A stretch of DNA of 7,965 nt from an uncultured Anaerolineales bacterium (GCA_938008865.1 CALLJA010000628.1:1-7965), one strand, 5' to 3'. Shown: positions 1 through 5,988, counted from the stretch's first letter. Made by a program: numbers and translations. The notes: generated by a model not told the origin, from the sequence alone.

Positions 1-53
1 GAGCCGCCCGTCACGAGCGCCACGCGGTTCTCCAAAGATAAAGTCAAAGACAT
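1..53 (-). CDS. Short-chain dehydrogenase/reductase (SDR), N-terminal fragment cut by window edge
   Basis: Only 17 codons plus two bases are present before the left edge. They read MSLTLSLENRVALVTGG followed by the start of a Ser-type codon. The pattern LENRVALVTGG is the first beta strand and the start of the glycine-rich TGxxxGIG loop of classical short-chain dehydrogenases, which bind NAD(P)H in a Rossmann fold and oxidise or reduce alcohol/keto groups on many substrates. The ATG at 51-53 is preceded by a GAGGAG ribosome binding site (60-65) six bases away and by a TATAAT box (73-78), so the start is well supported. The catalytic Ser-Tyr-Lys residues lie outside the window, so the substrate cannot be guessed. 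The fragment is short, so family assignment rests on one motif plus good start signals. Confidence 0.72.
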   Translation of the reverse strand, partial: MSLTLSLENRVALVTGG

Positions 54-72
54 CCTCTGCTCCTCGGGTGAA

Positions 73-100
73 ATTATACTGCATGAACCGAACGATACAA
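73..100 (-). promoter_or_regulatory. Sigma70-like promoter for the SDR gene
   Basis: On the minus strand a perfect TATAAT (73-78) is preceded, after 16 bases, by TTGTAT (95-100), which keeps only the TTG of the -35 consensus. The promoter lies in the 51-base gap between the stop codon of the Lit-like gene (105-107) and the SDR start (53). This suggests the SDR gene can be transcribed on its own and not only by read-through. Confidence 0.55.
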
Positions 101-104
101 CCCG

Positions 105-767
105 TCAGGCCGTCTTTGGTTTCAGCCCAAAGGCCAGCAGCAGCGCGCCGCCGATCACGATCGCGCCCACCCAGGTGAAAACGTCCTGCCAGAACTGCAT
201 CGGGAACAGGCGGATGAGCGTGTCGGAGAAGAGGAAGATCCACGAGTCGCCCGTGAAGAACAGGCTGTGGAAGAAGGCGAAGAATTGCCAGAAGGCGACG
301 GCGGCGAACCCGCCGAAACCGGCCGCCAGGATGATCACCAGCCAGCCGCCGCGCCGCAGCCCCTGGACGTAGGCCTGACCCCAGTTCCCGCGCCAGGCCC
401 ACAGCCCGAGCAGGGCCAGCGCCGCCAGCGAAACGGCCCAGGCGCGCAGCCCGCCCTGCGTCACCTGTTTGACGTCGCGCATGTGACTAAGTTCGCGCTC
501 GTTATAGAGCGGCATACCATCGTCGAATTTCAGGTTGCCCAGGTAGGAAATATCCGCATTATTGGTGAGGTAGTTCAAGGCGTAGGGCGCCCAGCGCAGA
601 CGGTCCGCCTTGGTGAAGCCGTACTCGTCCGCGGGGAAGTAGGGCATGTTGTACTCGACGGTCAGGAACCACGGTGCAAGCATGATGCGCAGGGCCAGCC
701 CGATCAGAAATAGTGGGGTGAGCAGGGTGACAAGCCAGGAGAGTGCAGTCGAATAATGGAATTTCAT
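105..767 (-). CDS. Lit-like integral membrane protein (DUF1461/TIGR01906 family)
   Basis: This 220-residue protein has four hydrophobic segments (about residues 10-30, 108-126, 142-164, 197-214) with a large loop after the first, the layout of the DUF1461 family. Its conserved signatures are present: LSHMRDVK around His95 and FFHSLFFTGDSWIF around His167, then IRLFPMQFW. Characterised members in Firmicutes are Lit, lipoprotein intramolecular transacylase, which moves the sn-2 acyl chain of a diacylated lipoprotein onto its N-terminal cysteine; a histidine pair is reported as catalytic there (from memory), and the two histidines here are in the matching motifs. Function by family is inferred, not shown. 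I chose the ATG at 765-767 because GGAG (773-776) sits five bases upstream; an in-frame extension to 893 is encoded by a repeat element and is almost surely untranslated. It follows the spermidine-synthase-like gene on the same strand. Confidence 0.8.
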   Translation of the reverse strand: MKFHYSTALSWLVTLLTPLFLIGLALRIMLAPWFLTVEYNMPYFPADEYGFTKADRLRWAPYALNYLTNNADISYLGNLKFDDGMPLYNERELSHMRDVKQVTQGGLRAWAVSLAALALLGLWAWRGNWGQAYVQGLRRGGWLVIILAAGFGGFAAVAFWQFFAFFHSLFFTGDSWIFLFSDTLIRLFPMQFWQDVFTWVGAIVIGGALLLAFGLKPKTA

Positions 768-772
768 GATTG

Positions 773-776
773 CTCC
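773..776 (-). promoter_or_regulatory. Ribosome binding site that decides the Lit-like start
   Basis: GGAG on the minus strand lies five bases before the ATG at 767. It supports the 220-residue product over the 262-residue reading that starts inside the preceding gene's last codons and crosses the repeat element. Confidence 0.7.
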
Positions 777-781
777 AAAAA

Positions 782-867
782 CGTCGCTGCGAGGAGGCTG
801 TTCTTTCCGACGAAGCAGCCTCCCAATAGTAGGAGATTGCTTCGTCGCTACGCTCCTCGCAATGACG
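782..867. repeat. Nested inverted-repeat element (dispersed intergenic repeat, MITE-like)
   Basis: The two outer arms, 782-795 and 854-867, pair as 14-base terminal inverted repeats with two mismatches (core TGCGAGGA). Inside them an 18-base pair of arms, 808-825 and 830-847, matches at 15 of 18 positions (core CGACGAAGCA) around a 4-base loop. One minus-strand frame reads IARSVATKQSP and LRRKEQPP, wording I recognise from spurious proteins in many bacterial genomes, so this is a member of a widespread non-coding repeat family. It fills the gap between the stop codon at 871-873 and the ribosome binding site at 773-776. No transposase and no clear target-site duplication are visible. As RNA it would form a long hairpin between two co-directional genes. 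Confidence 0.85.
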
Positions 868-870
868 AGG

Positions 871-2421
871 TTACTGTAAGATCTCCACCTCACCGCCCAC
901 CACGAAGCGGATGACCATGTCGTTGACGATCCACTCGATGGGGGCCAGGTCGTCGGTGAAGACGGTGGTGGTCTCGTAGCCGGGCTGCAGGTGCGCGAAG
1001 GTGGTCTGCATGGCCGCCAGCAGCAGCGGATGTGTGTTCGGGTCCTGCGCCAGCGCCACGAGATTGGCGGCGAAGTCTTCGGGGCGGGTGGGCTGCTTGG
1101 TAGCGAAGATCATCGTGTTGAGCGTGCCGGGGATGTCCATGATGTGTACCGAAGGGAAGACGGTCGCCATGGTGGTGGCCAGCCCGTTGATCAGGCGGCG
1201 GTCGCCCGGGGTGCTGGCCGAGTTGATGGTTAGCACCCCGTCATCGGTCAGGTGCGCGGCGCAGATGGCAAAGAACTCACGGGTGGTCATGTGCGGCGGG
1301 ATGTAAGGCGGGCGGTAAGCGTCCACGCCGATAATGTCGTATTTGTATTCGCTTTGCTCCAGGCCCAGGCGGCCATCCTCCACGTGGACGGTCAGGTTGG
1401 GCATGTCCATGTGGAAGTATTCGCGGCCCACTTCCACGATCTGCGGGTCGATCTCGAAGCCGTCGATGGGCAGGCCGTTGTACACCGCTGTGGCCTGGCG
1501 CGCCGCCGTGCCCGCAGCCAGTCCCACGATGGCCATGCGCTGCACGTCCGCAGGGCGTTTGCCTGCGTTGAAATACGGCCCAACCAGGAATTGCTCCCAC
1601 GGTCCGCCGTATTGCAGCGTGTCGGGGTGATACATCGAATGTACGCCCTGGCCTTCGTTCAGGCGCAACACGGTAAAGCCGTTCAGGTTTTGCACCTGGA
1701 TGTAGTTATAAGCCGACTCAGCCTCGTACACCTGTCCCGTGTTGGACTTGATGGCCTGGTTGGCCGAGAGCAGCGCGGCCAGCGCCAGGGCCGCGGGCAT
1801 CCACAGGTGCAGCAGCATCTCGCGGCGGCTGGCGAATCGTCCCAGCCCGGCCAGCGCCACAAAGAGCAGCAGCAGGCCGAAGAGCAGGAAAGTGTTCTTT
1901 GTGCCGATGGCGGGGATGGTCACCAGCGAGGGCAGGAAAGTGCCGATAAACGAGCCCAGGGTCGAGACGGCGTAGATCGTGCCCGCCATCCTGCCCGCCG
2001 AAGTGGCGTCTTCCACACTCAAGCGGATGGCGAAAGGCGAGATGGTCCCGAGCAAGGTGATGGGCACCACGAACAGGACCAGCACCGCCGCGAAGGAGCC
2101 CGCCAGCACGGTGACCTGCAAGCCCTCGAAGGCCGTGGCCGCGGACCTGAGGACGGGTCCCGCCACATACGGGACCAGCCCCACGGTGAAGGCGGCCCAG
2201 GCCAGGGCGCGGTAGAGCGCGCCCGCCGTGGGGTTGGAGTCGGCCCAGCGCCCGCCCAGGAAATATCCCAGCGTGAGGTAGATGAGAATCAGCCCGATGA
2301 TGCTGGCCCATACCAGGTTGCTGGTGCCGAACACGTTACCGATCAGGCGCGAAGCGGCCATCTCGGCGGCCATGGTGGTCATGCCCGAGACGAAAACGGT
2401 AAAGAGAAGGTATCGTTTCAT
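871..2421 (-). CDS. Fused membrane / spermidine-synthase-like protein
   Basis: The 516-residue product has about seven hydrophobic helices in residues 5-222, followed by a cytosolic Rossmann-type methyltransferase-fold domain (about 230-440). This is the layout of fused MFS/spermidine-synthase proteins. The ligand-binding loop is AIVGLAAGTAARQ (298-309 region), followed by the acidic strand end GFEID (321-325), VEDGR (347-351) and YDIIGVDAYRPPYIPPHMTT (361-380), where Asp367 takes the place of the catalytic aspartate of aminopropyltransferases. The C-terminal TDDLAPIEW (489-497) is also typical of the family. The classical GGG(D/E)G loop of true spermidine synthase is degenerate, so the substrate is uncertain; polyamine or other aminopropyl or methyl transfer are all possible. 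The ATG is preceded by AGGA (2428-2431) six bases away and a TATAAT box. The stop is three bases from the repeat element. Confidence 0.85.
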   Translation of the reverse strand: MKRYLLFTVFVSGMTTMAAEMAASRLIGNVFGTSNLVWASIIGLILIYLTLGYFLGGRWADSNPTAGALYRALAWAAFTVGLVPYVAGPVLRSAATAFEGLQVTVLAGSFAAVLVLFVVPITLLGTISPFAIRLSVEDATSAGRMAGTIYAVSTLGSFIGTFLPSLVTIPAIGTKNTFLLFGLLLLFVALAGLGRFASRREMLLHLWMPAALALAALLSANQAIKSNTGQVYEAESAYNYIQVQNLNGFTVLRLNEGQGVHSMYHPDTLQYGGPWEQFLVGPYFNAGKRPADVQRMAIVGLAAGTAARQATAVYNGLPIDGFEIDPQIVEVGREYFHMDMPNLTVHVEDGRLGLEQSEYKYDIIGVDAYRPPYIPPHMTTREFFAICAAHLTDDGVLTINSASTPGDRRLINGLATTMATVFPSVHIMDIPGTLNTMIFATKQPTRPEDFAANLVALAQDPNTHPLLLAAMQTTFAHLQPGYETTTVFTDDLAPIEWIVNDMVIRFVVGGEVEILQ

Positions 2422-2447
2422 GGTTGGTCCTGTAGGAAGATGGGGGC

Positions 2448-2453
2448 ATTATA
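2448..2453 (-). promoter_or_regulatory. TATAAT -10 box for the spermidine-synthase-like gene
   Basis: A perfect TATAAT on the minus strand lies 26 bases before the ATG at 2421, leaving a leader of roughly 20 bases. I find no good -35 hexamer at 16-19 bases upstream, so the promoter may be weak or activator-dependent. It faces away from the plus-strand promoter about 50 bases to the right, making 2422-2582 a divergent control region. Confidence 0.5.
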
Positions 2454-2502
2454 CCGTGGCATCCTTTTTGCATGACCTTTGAACTACGTCGTCCCCGTTA
2501 TC

Positions 2503-2531
2503 TTGACGGATGGCCCCCGCGCGGCTAAAAT
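2503..2531 (+). promoter_or_regulatory. Sigma70-type promoter for the repeat-solenoid gene
   Basis: TTGACG (2503-2508) and TAAAAT (2526-2531) are separated by exactly 17 bases, five of six matches to consensus in each box. Transcription would begin near 2538, giving a leader of about 45 bases before the ATG at 2583. Confidence 0.72.
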
Positions 2532-2548
2532 CTAGCCCGCTGTTCTTT

Positions 2549-2578
2549 TGCGCCTCCGCCGCTCGACAGGGAGGCGTA
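2549..2578 (+). promoter_or_regulatory. Leader hairpin covering the ribosome binding site
   Basis: Bases 2549-2557 can pair with 2570-2578: seven perfect pairs of CGCCTCC with GGAGGCG, plus a G-U and a U-A pair, around a 12-base loop. The right arm contains most of the GGGAGG ribosome binding site (2569-2574), so folding would hide it. This could damp translation or respond to a factor, but in GC-rich DNA it may also be chance. Confidence 0.4.
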
Positions 2579-2582
2579 TTTC

Positions 2583-3131
2583 ATGCCAGAACGCTGGAGT
2601 GACCCCATGACGCTCGAACCGACCGCTCCCGAAACCGACCAGCCGCAAGTCGCCAACCTGTCGCAGGTGGACGTGGAGAAGGTCCAGGCCGAATTGGTGC
2701 GGATGCACCAGAGTTCCGCCGAGGTCATCGAGGCCGGGGAGGTGGAACTCCATCAGGCGGGCACGCTGGAAGCGACCGCCCAGCAGGTCACGGCGCACGA
2801 ATCCGCGCTGGGACTTGTGGAGGCTGCCGAGGTCCACATGCAGAACAGCGGCGCGGCCGCCATCCGCGCGCAGGCCGTTCAACTGAACGGATACGCTGGG
2901 GTGGTGGTTGCGGAAAAGGCCGAATTGGGCAACACCTATGCGGGCGTGGTGGTGGGCCAGGAGGTCCACGGGCAACGGATCGAGTCGCTGGTGCTGCTGG
3001 CCCGCAGCGTGGATGGCGAGGTCAAGACCGTGCTCGACACGCGCGGCGCGATCCTCATGGGCCTGGTGGGCGGCTTGTTTGCGGGGCTCATGTTCCTGCT
3101 GACGCGCGCCCTGTTCGGACGAAAATCGTGA
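2583..3131 (+). CDS. Solenoid-repeat protein with C-terminal membrane anchor, function unknown
   Basis: The 182-residue product begins with an acidic, Pro-rich stretch (1-30), then about eight degenerate units of 14-16 residues (about 31-149) with the pattern V-x-A-x-x-V-x-L/M-x-x-S/N-x-A/G. The clearest pair is VVVAEKAELGNTYAG (107-121) and VVVGQEVHGQRIES (122-135). Regular hydrophobic spacing of this kind suggests a beta-solenoid or similar stacked fold. One transmembrane helix follows (about 155-174) and the protein ends in RALFGRKS, so it looks tail-anchored, with no signal peptide. GGGAGG eight bases before the ATG supports the start; a second ATG 24 bases on is possible. I recall similar uncharacterised proteins in Chloroflexota but cannot name a function. 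It lies upstream of rplY with an 86-base gap that holds a hairpin. Confidence 0.85.
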   Translation: MPERWSDPMTLEPTAPETDQPQVANLSQVDVEKVQAELVRMHQSSAEVIEAGEVELHQAGTLEATAQQVTAHESALGLVEAAEVHMQNSGAAAIRAQAVQLNGYAGVVVAEKAELGNTYAGVVVGQEVHGQRIESLVLLARSVDGEVKTVLDTRGAILMGLVGGLFAGLMFLLTRALFGRKS

Positions 3132-3135
3132 ATCC

Positions 3136-3152
3136 CCCGGCCGCGGGCCGGG
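3136..3152 (+). terminator. GC hairpin after the solenoid gene, possible weak terminator
   Basis: CCCGGCC (3136-3142) pairs perfectly with GGCCGGG (3146-3152) around a 3-base loop, starting four bases after the stop codon. No run of T follows (TGAAAATCC), so it is not a standard intrinsic terminator. It may slow polymerase or protect the 3' end, and some transcripts probably continue into rplY. Confidence 0.35.
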
Positions 3153-3206
3153 TGAAAATCCATCTAGCGAGCGAAGGTACCCTTTATTAAAAGGGGAGAG
3201 GCGCTC

Positions 3207-3212
3207 AAGGAG
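3207..3212 (+). promoter_or_regulatory. Strong ribosome binding site of rplY
   Basis: AAGGAG lies five bases before the ATG at 3218, close to the ideal Shine-Dalgarno, as expected for a ribosomal protein. I find no convincing promoter in 3132-3206, so rplY may be transcribed from 2503-2531 or from a promoter that does not look like sigma70 consensus. Confidence 0.65.
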
Positions 3213-3217
3213 AAAAC

Positions 3218-3859
3218 ATGGAACGTGTAACACTCAAAGCCACCAAACGCGATGTGACTGGCAAGCAGGTCAAGGCCCTGCGCCGCGCCGGGCAGCTGCC
3301 CGCCGTCATCTACGGGCGTCACGTTGAGCCGGTCAAGATCATGCTCGAAGCCCACTCGGCGTCGCTGGCCCTGGCCAAGCTGACCTCCTCCAGCCTGATC
3401 ATGATCAACGTGGACGGCGCGGAATATCCCGTGCTCGTGCGCGAGAAGCAGCGCAACTACATCAAGAACAGCCTGCTGCACGTCGACTTCCTGGCTGTGG
3501 ACCTGACCGAGAATATCCGCACCGAGGTGCGCATCGAGTTCACCGGCCTGTCGCTGGCGGTCAAGGATTACAACGCGGTGCTGGTCAACCACCTGACTTC
3601 GATCGAGGTCGAATGTCTCCCGACCGACCTGCCCGAGCGTATCGTCGTGGACCTGGGCGCGCTGGCCCGCATCGGCGACGCCATCCACGTGCGCGATGTT
3701 GCCCCCATCGAGAACGTCCGCTTCCTGGACGACCCCGACGAGATGGTCGTGATCGCGACCTTCGCCAAGGACGAGGAAGCCGCCGTGCCTGGCGCGGCTG
3801 GTGAAACCGCCGAGCCCGAAGTCATCGAGAAGGGCAAGAAGGAAGAAGGCGAGGAGTAA
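3218..3859 (+). CDS. rplY: 50S ribosomal protein L25 (general stress protein Ctc type)
   Basis: The 213-residue protein is the long two-domain form of bL25 (also called TL5 or Ctc), which binds 5S rRNA in the large ribosomal subunit. The N-terminal L25 domain (about 1-93) shows RDVTGKQVKALRRAG (11-25), LPAVIYGR (27-34) and HVDFLAVD (88-95), all family signatures. The C-terminal TL5 beta domain (about 96-183) includes VECLPTDLPE (131-140) and RIGDAIHVRD (151-160). The last 30 residues form a Glu/Lys/Ala-rich tail common in bacterial Ctc proteins. Length and start are normal. The gene is often found next to pth, which is not the case here. It ends at a strong terminator shared with the convergent operon. 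Confidence 0.97.
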   Translation: MERVTLKATKRDVTGKQVKALRRAGQLPAVIYGRHVEPVKIMLEAHSASLALAKLTSSSLIMINVDGAEYPVLVREKQRNYIKNSLLHVDFLAVDLTENIRTEVRIEFTGLSLAVKDYNAVLVNHLTSIEVECLPTDLPERIVVDLGALARIGDAIHVRDVAPIENVRFLDDPDEMVVIATFAKDEEAAVPGAAGETAEPEVIEKGKKEEGEE

Positions 3860-3876
3860 TCCTCCCTGGATCGAAC

Positions 3877-3909
3877 AAAAAACAGCGACCATTCGGTCGC
3901 TGTTTTTTT
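3877..3909. terminator. Bidirectional intrinsic terminator between convergent genes
   Basis: A perfect 8-base GC-containing stem, CAGCGACC (3883-3890) with GGTCGCTG (3895-3902), encloses the loop ATTC. It is flanked by six A on the left and seven T on the right, so a T run follows the hairpin on both strands. It ends rplY from the left (17 bases after its stop) and the Nudix-ended operon from the right (about 40 bases after its stop). Confidence 0.93.
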
Positions 3910-3949
3910 GCGAGAAACGGGTATCTGACGGTTTGCTCTGCCGAACAAT

Positions 3950-4543
3950 TCAAAACCCGAGCGTGCTCAGAAAATCCACCGTCATGCGCGCGGTCGCGCC
4001 CCACAGCAATTCGCCGTCGTAGGGGTGATAGGCAATCAGCGCGCGTTTGCGCTCGGGAAAGGGAAACTCCCAACGGTTGCGCGGTTCGGCCAACCAGGCC
4101 AGCGGAATGGTGAACACGCGCGCCACCTCGGCCGCGCCCACACGAAAGACATAGGGCCACGGCACCACGCCCACCACCGGCGTGACCCGAAAGTGGGTGA
4201 TGGTGATCATATTGGTCAGCCGCCCCAGCACGCGCACATCCTGCGGGAGGATGCCGACTTCCTCATGGGCCTCACGCAGGGCGGTCTGCTCGGGCGTGGT
4301 CTCACCCTCATCGCACGCACCGCCGGGGAAGGACACCTGTCCCTTGTGCGACTCGACACGGTCGGTGCGGCGTGTATAGAGCAGGTGCCACTCGCCGTCC
4401 ACAGACACGAGCGGAACCAGCACCGCCGCGCACTTGACCTTCGAATCGGGGGCCAGGTCCACTTCGGCGTAGCCGTCGCCGAACGGATCGGGGTCTACGG
4501 CGCGCAGGCGTTCGCAGATGAAGTCTTCACTGAGGGCGGGCAT
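3950..4543 (-). CDS. NudL-type Nudix hydrolase (probable CoA pyrophosphatase)
   Basis: The protein of about 197 residues carries the signature of the CoA-pyrophosphatase branch of the Nudix family. LLYTRR (about 55-60) and HKGQVSFPGG (67-76) lead straight into the Nudix box, whose helix is TALREAHEEVGI (88-99) with the metal-binding glutamates. Characterised relatives split CoA and its thioesters into 3',5'-ADP and acyl-phosphopantetheine with Mg or Mn; the substrate here is inferred from family. I give the ATG at 4543. A TTG immediately upstream (4546) is a real alternative because the only purine-rich site, GGAG in the last codons of the preceding gene, is 12 bases from the TTG and 15 from the ATG. 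The gap to the preceding stop is only 7-10 bases, so translation is probably coupled. Last gene of the operon. Confidence 0.9.
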   Translation of the reverse strand: MPALSEDFICERLRAVDPDPFGDGYAEVDLAPDSKVKCAAVLVPLVSVDGEWHLLYTRRTDRVESHKGQVSFPGGACDEGETTPEQTALREAHEEVGILPQDVRVLGRLTNMITITHFRVTPVVGVVPWPYVFRVGAAEVARVFTIPLAWLAEPRNRWEFPFPERKRALIAYHPYDGELLWGATARMTVDFLSTLGF

Positions 4544-4553
4544 CAACGGGAAA

Positions 4554-5096
4554 TCACTCTCCGCGCACGGGACTGCCGCAATACGAACATTCTGCCGTGA
4601 CCTCGTCCAGCCACTCGACCTCGTCGGGGCGGACGGCGCCGCCGCAGGACGGGCAATGCGTGGGCAGGATCGGCCTGCGGGCGGGAGCCTGAACGGCGGG
4701 CGGCGCGAAGTTCGCGGGCAGGCGACCCGTCAACACGGCCTCGATCTCTTTGGCTTCAGCATTCAGGCCGCGCAGATTCAACTCCGCGATGATGCGCTGG
4801 CCCGCGCGATGCAAATGCAACAACTCGCCGCGCACTGCAAATAGTTCCAATCCATGCTTGAGGTGGGACATGCCCGCCGCGGTCTGACCCGCCAGGATGC
4901 GCACGCGGCCCGCGTCGAGGAAGAATCTTGGCGCGCGCGGACCGCCCCGTCCCTCGGCGGCCTGGGCCAGTTGTTCGAAGGCCGCAGCCGCGCCGTTAAA
5001 GTCGCCGCTGGCCAGCAGCTCGTTGGCACGCTGCAACAGCGGCGGGACATCGGGCGCCATGGCGCGGCGGAAGGCGCGACGAAAACCTCTACGCAT
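4554..5096 (-). CDS. Helical-repeat protein with C-terminal zinc ribbon, function unknown
   Basis: The 180-residue protein starts with a basic stretch (RRGFRRAFRR), continues with paired Ala/Leu-rich helices that look like TPR-type repeats (about 15-123, for example ANELLASGDFNGAAAAFEQL), then a Pro-rich linker (125-146) and a four-cysteine zinc ribbon: CPSC (148-151) and CSYC (170-173), 18 residues apart. TPR-like helices usually bind proteins, and zinc ribbons of this shape bind zinc and often nucleic acid or protein; no specific role can be named. AAGGAGA (5104-5110) seven bases upstream gives a firm start at 5096. The gap to the preceding trmI stop is 14 bases, so it is co-transcribed with trmI and the Nudix gene. 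Confidence 0.87.
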   Translation of the reverse strand: MRRGFRRAFRRAMAPDVPPLLQRANELLASGDFNGAAAAFEQLAQAAEGRGGPRAPRFFLDAGRVRILAGQTAAGMSHLKHGLELFAVRGELLHLHRAGQRIIAELNLRGLNAEAKEIEAVLTGRLPANFAPPAVQAPARRPILPTHCPSCGGAVRPDEVEWLDEVTAECSYCGSPVRGE

Positions 5097-5110
5097 AAGT
5101 CGCTCTCCTT

Positions 5111-5962
5111 TTATCTTTCTTCCAGTTGGCCCGCGCCGATCTCTTCGAGCAGTTCACGCGTGCGTTCGTCCTCGCTGGGCTCGATGCGGCGCGCGAAGAT
5201 CAGGAAGCCCGTGTGCGCCACCATGCGGTCGGTGGGGCGGATGCGGCTGGGCTCGGATTTGTAGAAACGCAGCAACAATTCGCAAGTCTCGATGAAGGCG
5301 AAGTTGTTGCGGCGCAGCGCGTACAGGGTTTTCTCCACCTGGTTGAAGGTGGGAATCAACGCGCAAAAGAACCCGCCCGGGCGCAGCGTGGCGCGGACCT
5401 GCGGCACCAGGTCGTACGGGTTGGGCACGTCCAGGAAGAAGGCCGAGACGTTCGTCTCGTCCATGCCCTCGCTGATGTCGCGCAGTTTGAACTCCACGCG
5501 CTCGGCCAGTCCCATGCGGGCCAGGTTCTTGCGCGCCAGGTTCTGCGTATCGGGCTTCTGCTCGTAGGAGATGACCTTTCCCTGCGGGCCGACCGCCGAG
5601 GCCAGGGCAATCGTCATGGACCCCGAGCCAGTTCCCGCTTCCATCACGGTCTGGCCGGGCGCGATGCCCATCGTGATGAGGATGTAGCCGATGTCCTTGG
5701 GGTAGAGGATCTGCGTGTTGCGCGGCAGGTCGATCAGCAAATCAGCCATCGAAGGCTGAAGCAGGAAGAATGGCGAACCCAGGTGACTGAAGACCTGTGT
5801 GCCCCACGATTTGCCGATCAGGTCGTCGTGTTTGAGCACGCCGCGATGGGTCTGGAACTCGGCCCCGGCTTTCAGGGTGAGGATGAAATGCTTGTGCCGC
5901 AGGCCCACCAGTTGGGCCAGGTCGCCGTCCTGGGCGATGGGGGAGGAGGGGGAAAGAGTCAT
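5111..5962 (-). CDS. trmI: tRNA (adenine-58-N1)-methyltransferase TrmI
   Basis: This 283-residue enzyme transfers a methyl group from S-adenosylmethionine to N1 of A58 in the T-loop of tRNA, which stabilises the tRNA; bacterial TrmI is a homotetramer in the cytosol. Family signatures in order: HRGVLKHDDLIG (39-50) in the N-terminal beta domain, RNTQILYPKDIGYI (81-94), the SAM loop EAGTGSGSMT (108-117), SYE (132-134), FLDVPNP (176-182) and RPTDRMVAHTGFLIFAR (242-258). Tyr87 and Asp178 fall where the active-site Tyr and Asp of Thermus TrmI are expected. Length is normal. The start ATG at 5962 has only a distant GGAG (13 bases away), suggesting weak initiation or coupling to the upstream lipoprotein gene, whose stop is 26 bases before. 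A C-terminal acidic tail ends the protein. Confidence 0.95.
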   Translation of the reverse strand: MTLSPSSPIAQDGDLAQLVGLRHKHFILTLKAGAEFQTHRGVLKHDDLIGKSWGTQVFSHLGSPFFLLQPSMADLLIDLPRNTQILYPKDIGYILITMGIAPGQTVMEAGTGSGSMTIALASAVGPQGKVISYEQKPDTQNLARKNLARMGLAERVEFKLRDISEGMDETNVSAFFLDVPNPYDLVPQVRATLRPGGFFCALIPTFNQVEKTLYALRRNNFAFIETCELLLRFYKSEPSRIRPTDRMVAHTGFLIFARRIEPSEDERTRELLEEIGAGQLEER

Positions 5963-5988
5963 GGGCTTGATTTTACTCCGTGGTGCGC

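Noticed and set aside
1252..2475. A 407-codon plus-strand open frame opposite the spermidine-synthase-like gene
   Set aside because: It has the same antisense composition (His, Gln, Arg, Gly) and no domain; the minus-strand gene has clear motifs, promoter and ribosome site.
3180..3195. CCCTTT-ATTA-AAAGGG small inverted repeat upstream of rplY, resembling ends of a dispersed repeat
   Set aside because: The stem has only six pairs, half of them A-T, with no T run; no second arm or larger repeat unit can be seen, so it supports neither a terminator nor an element call.
3132..3217. L25 leader or ribosomal autoregulatory site upstream of rplY
   Set aside because: The only strong structure is the GC hairpin next to the previous stop codon; there is nothing resembling a 5S rRNA-like fold or a good promoter.
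3164..3892. A 242-codon minus-strand open frame opposite rplY
   Set aside because: rplY is certain on the plus strand; the antisense product is Asp/His/Gln-rich without motifs and would read through the terminator hairpin.
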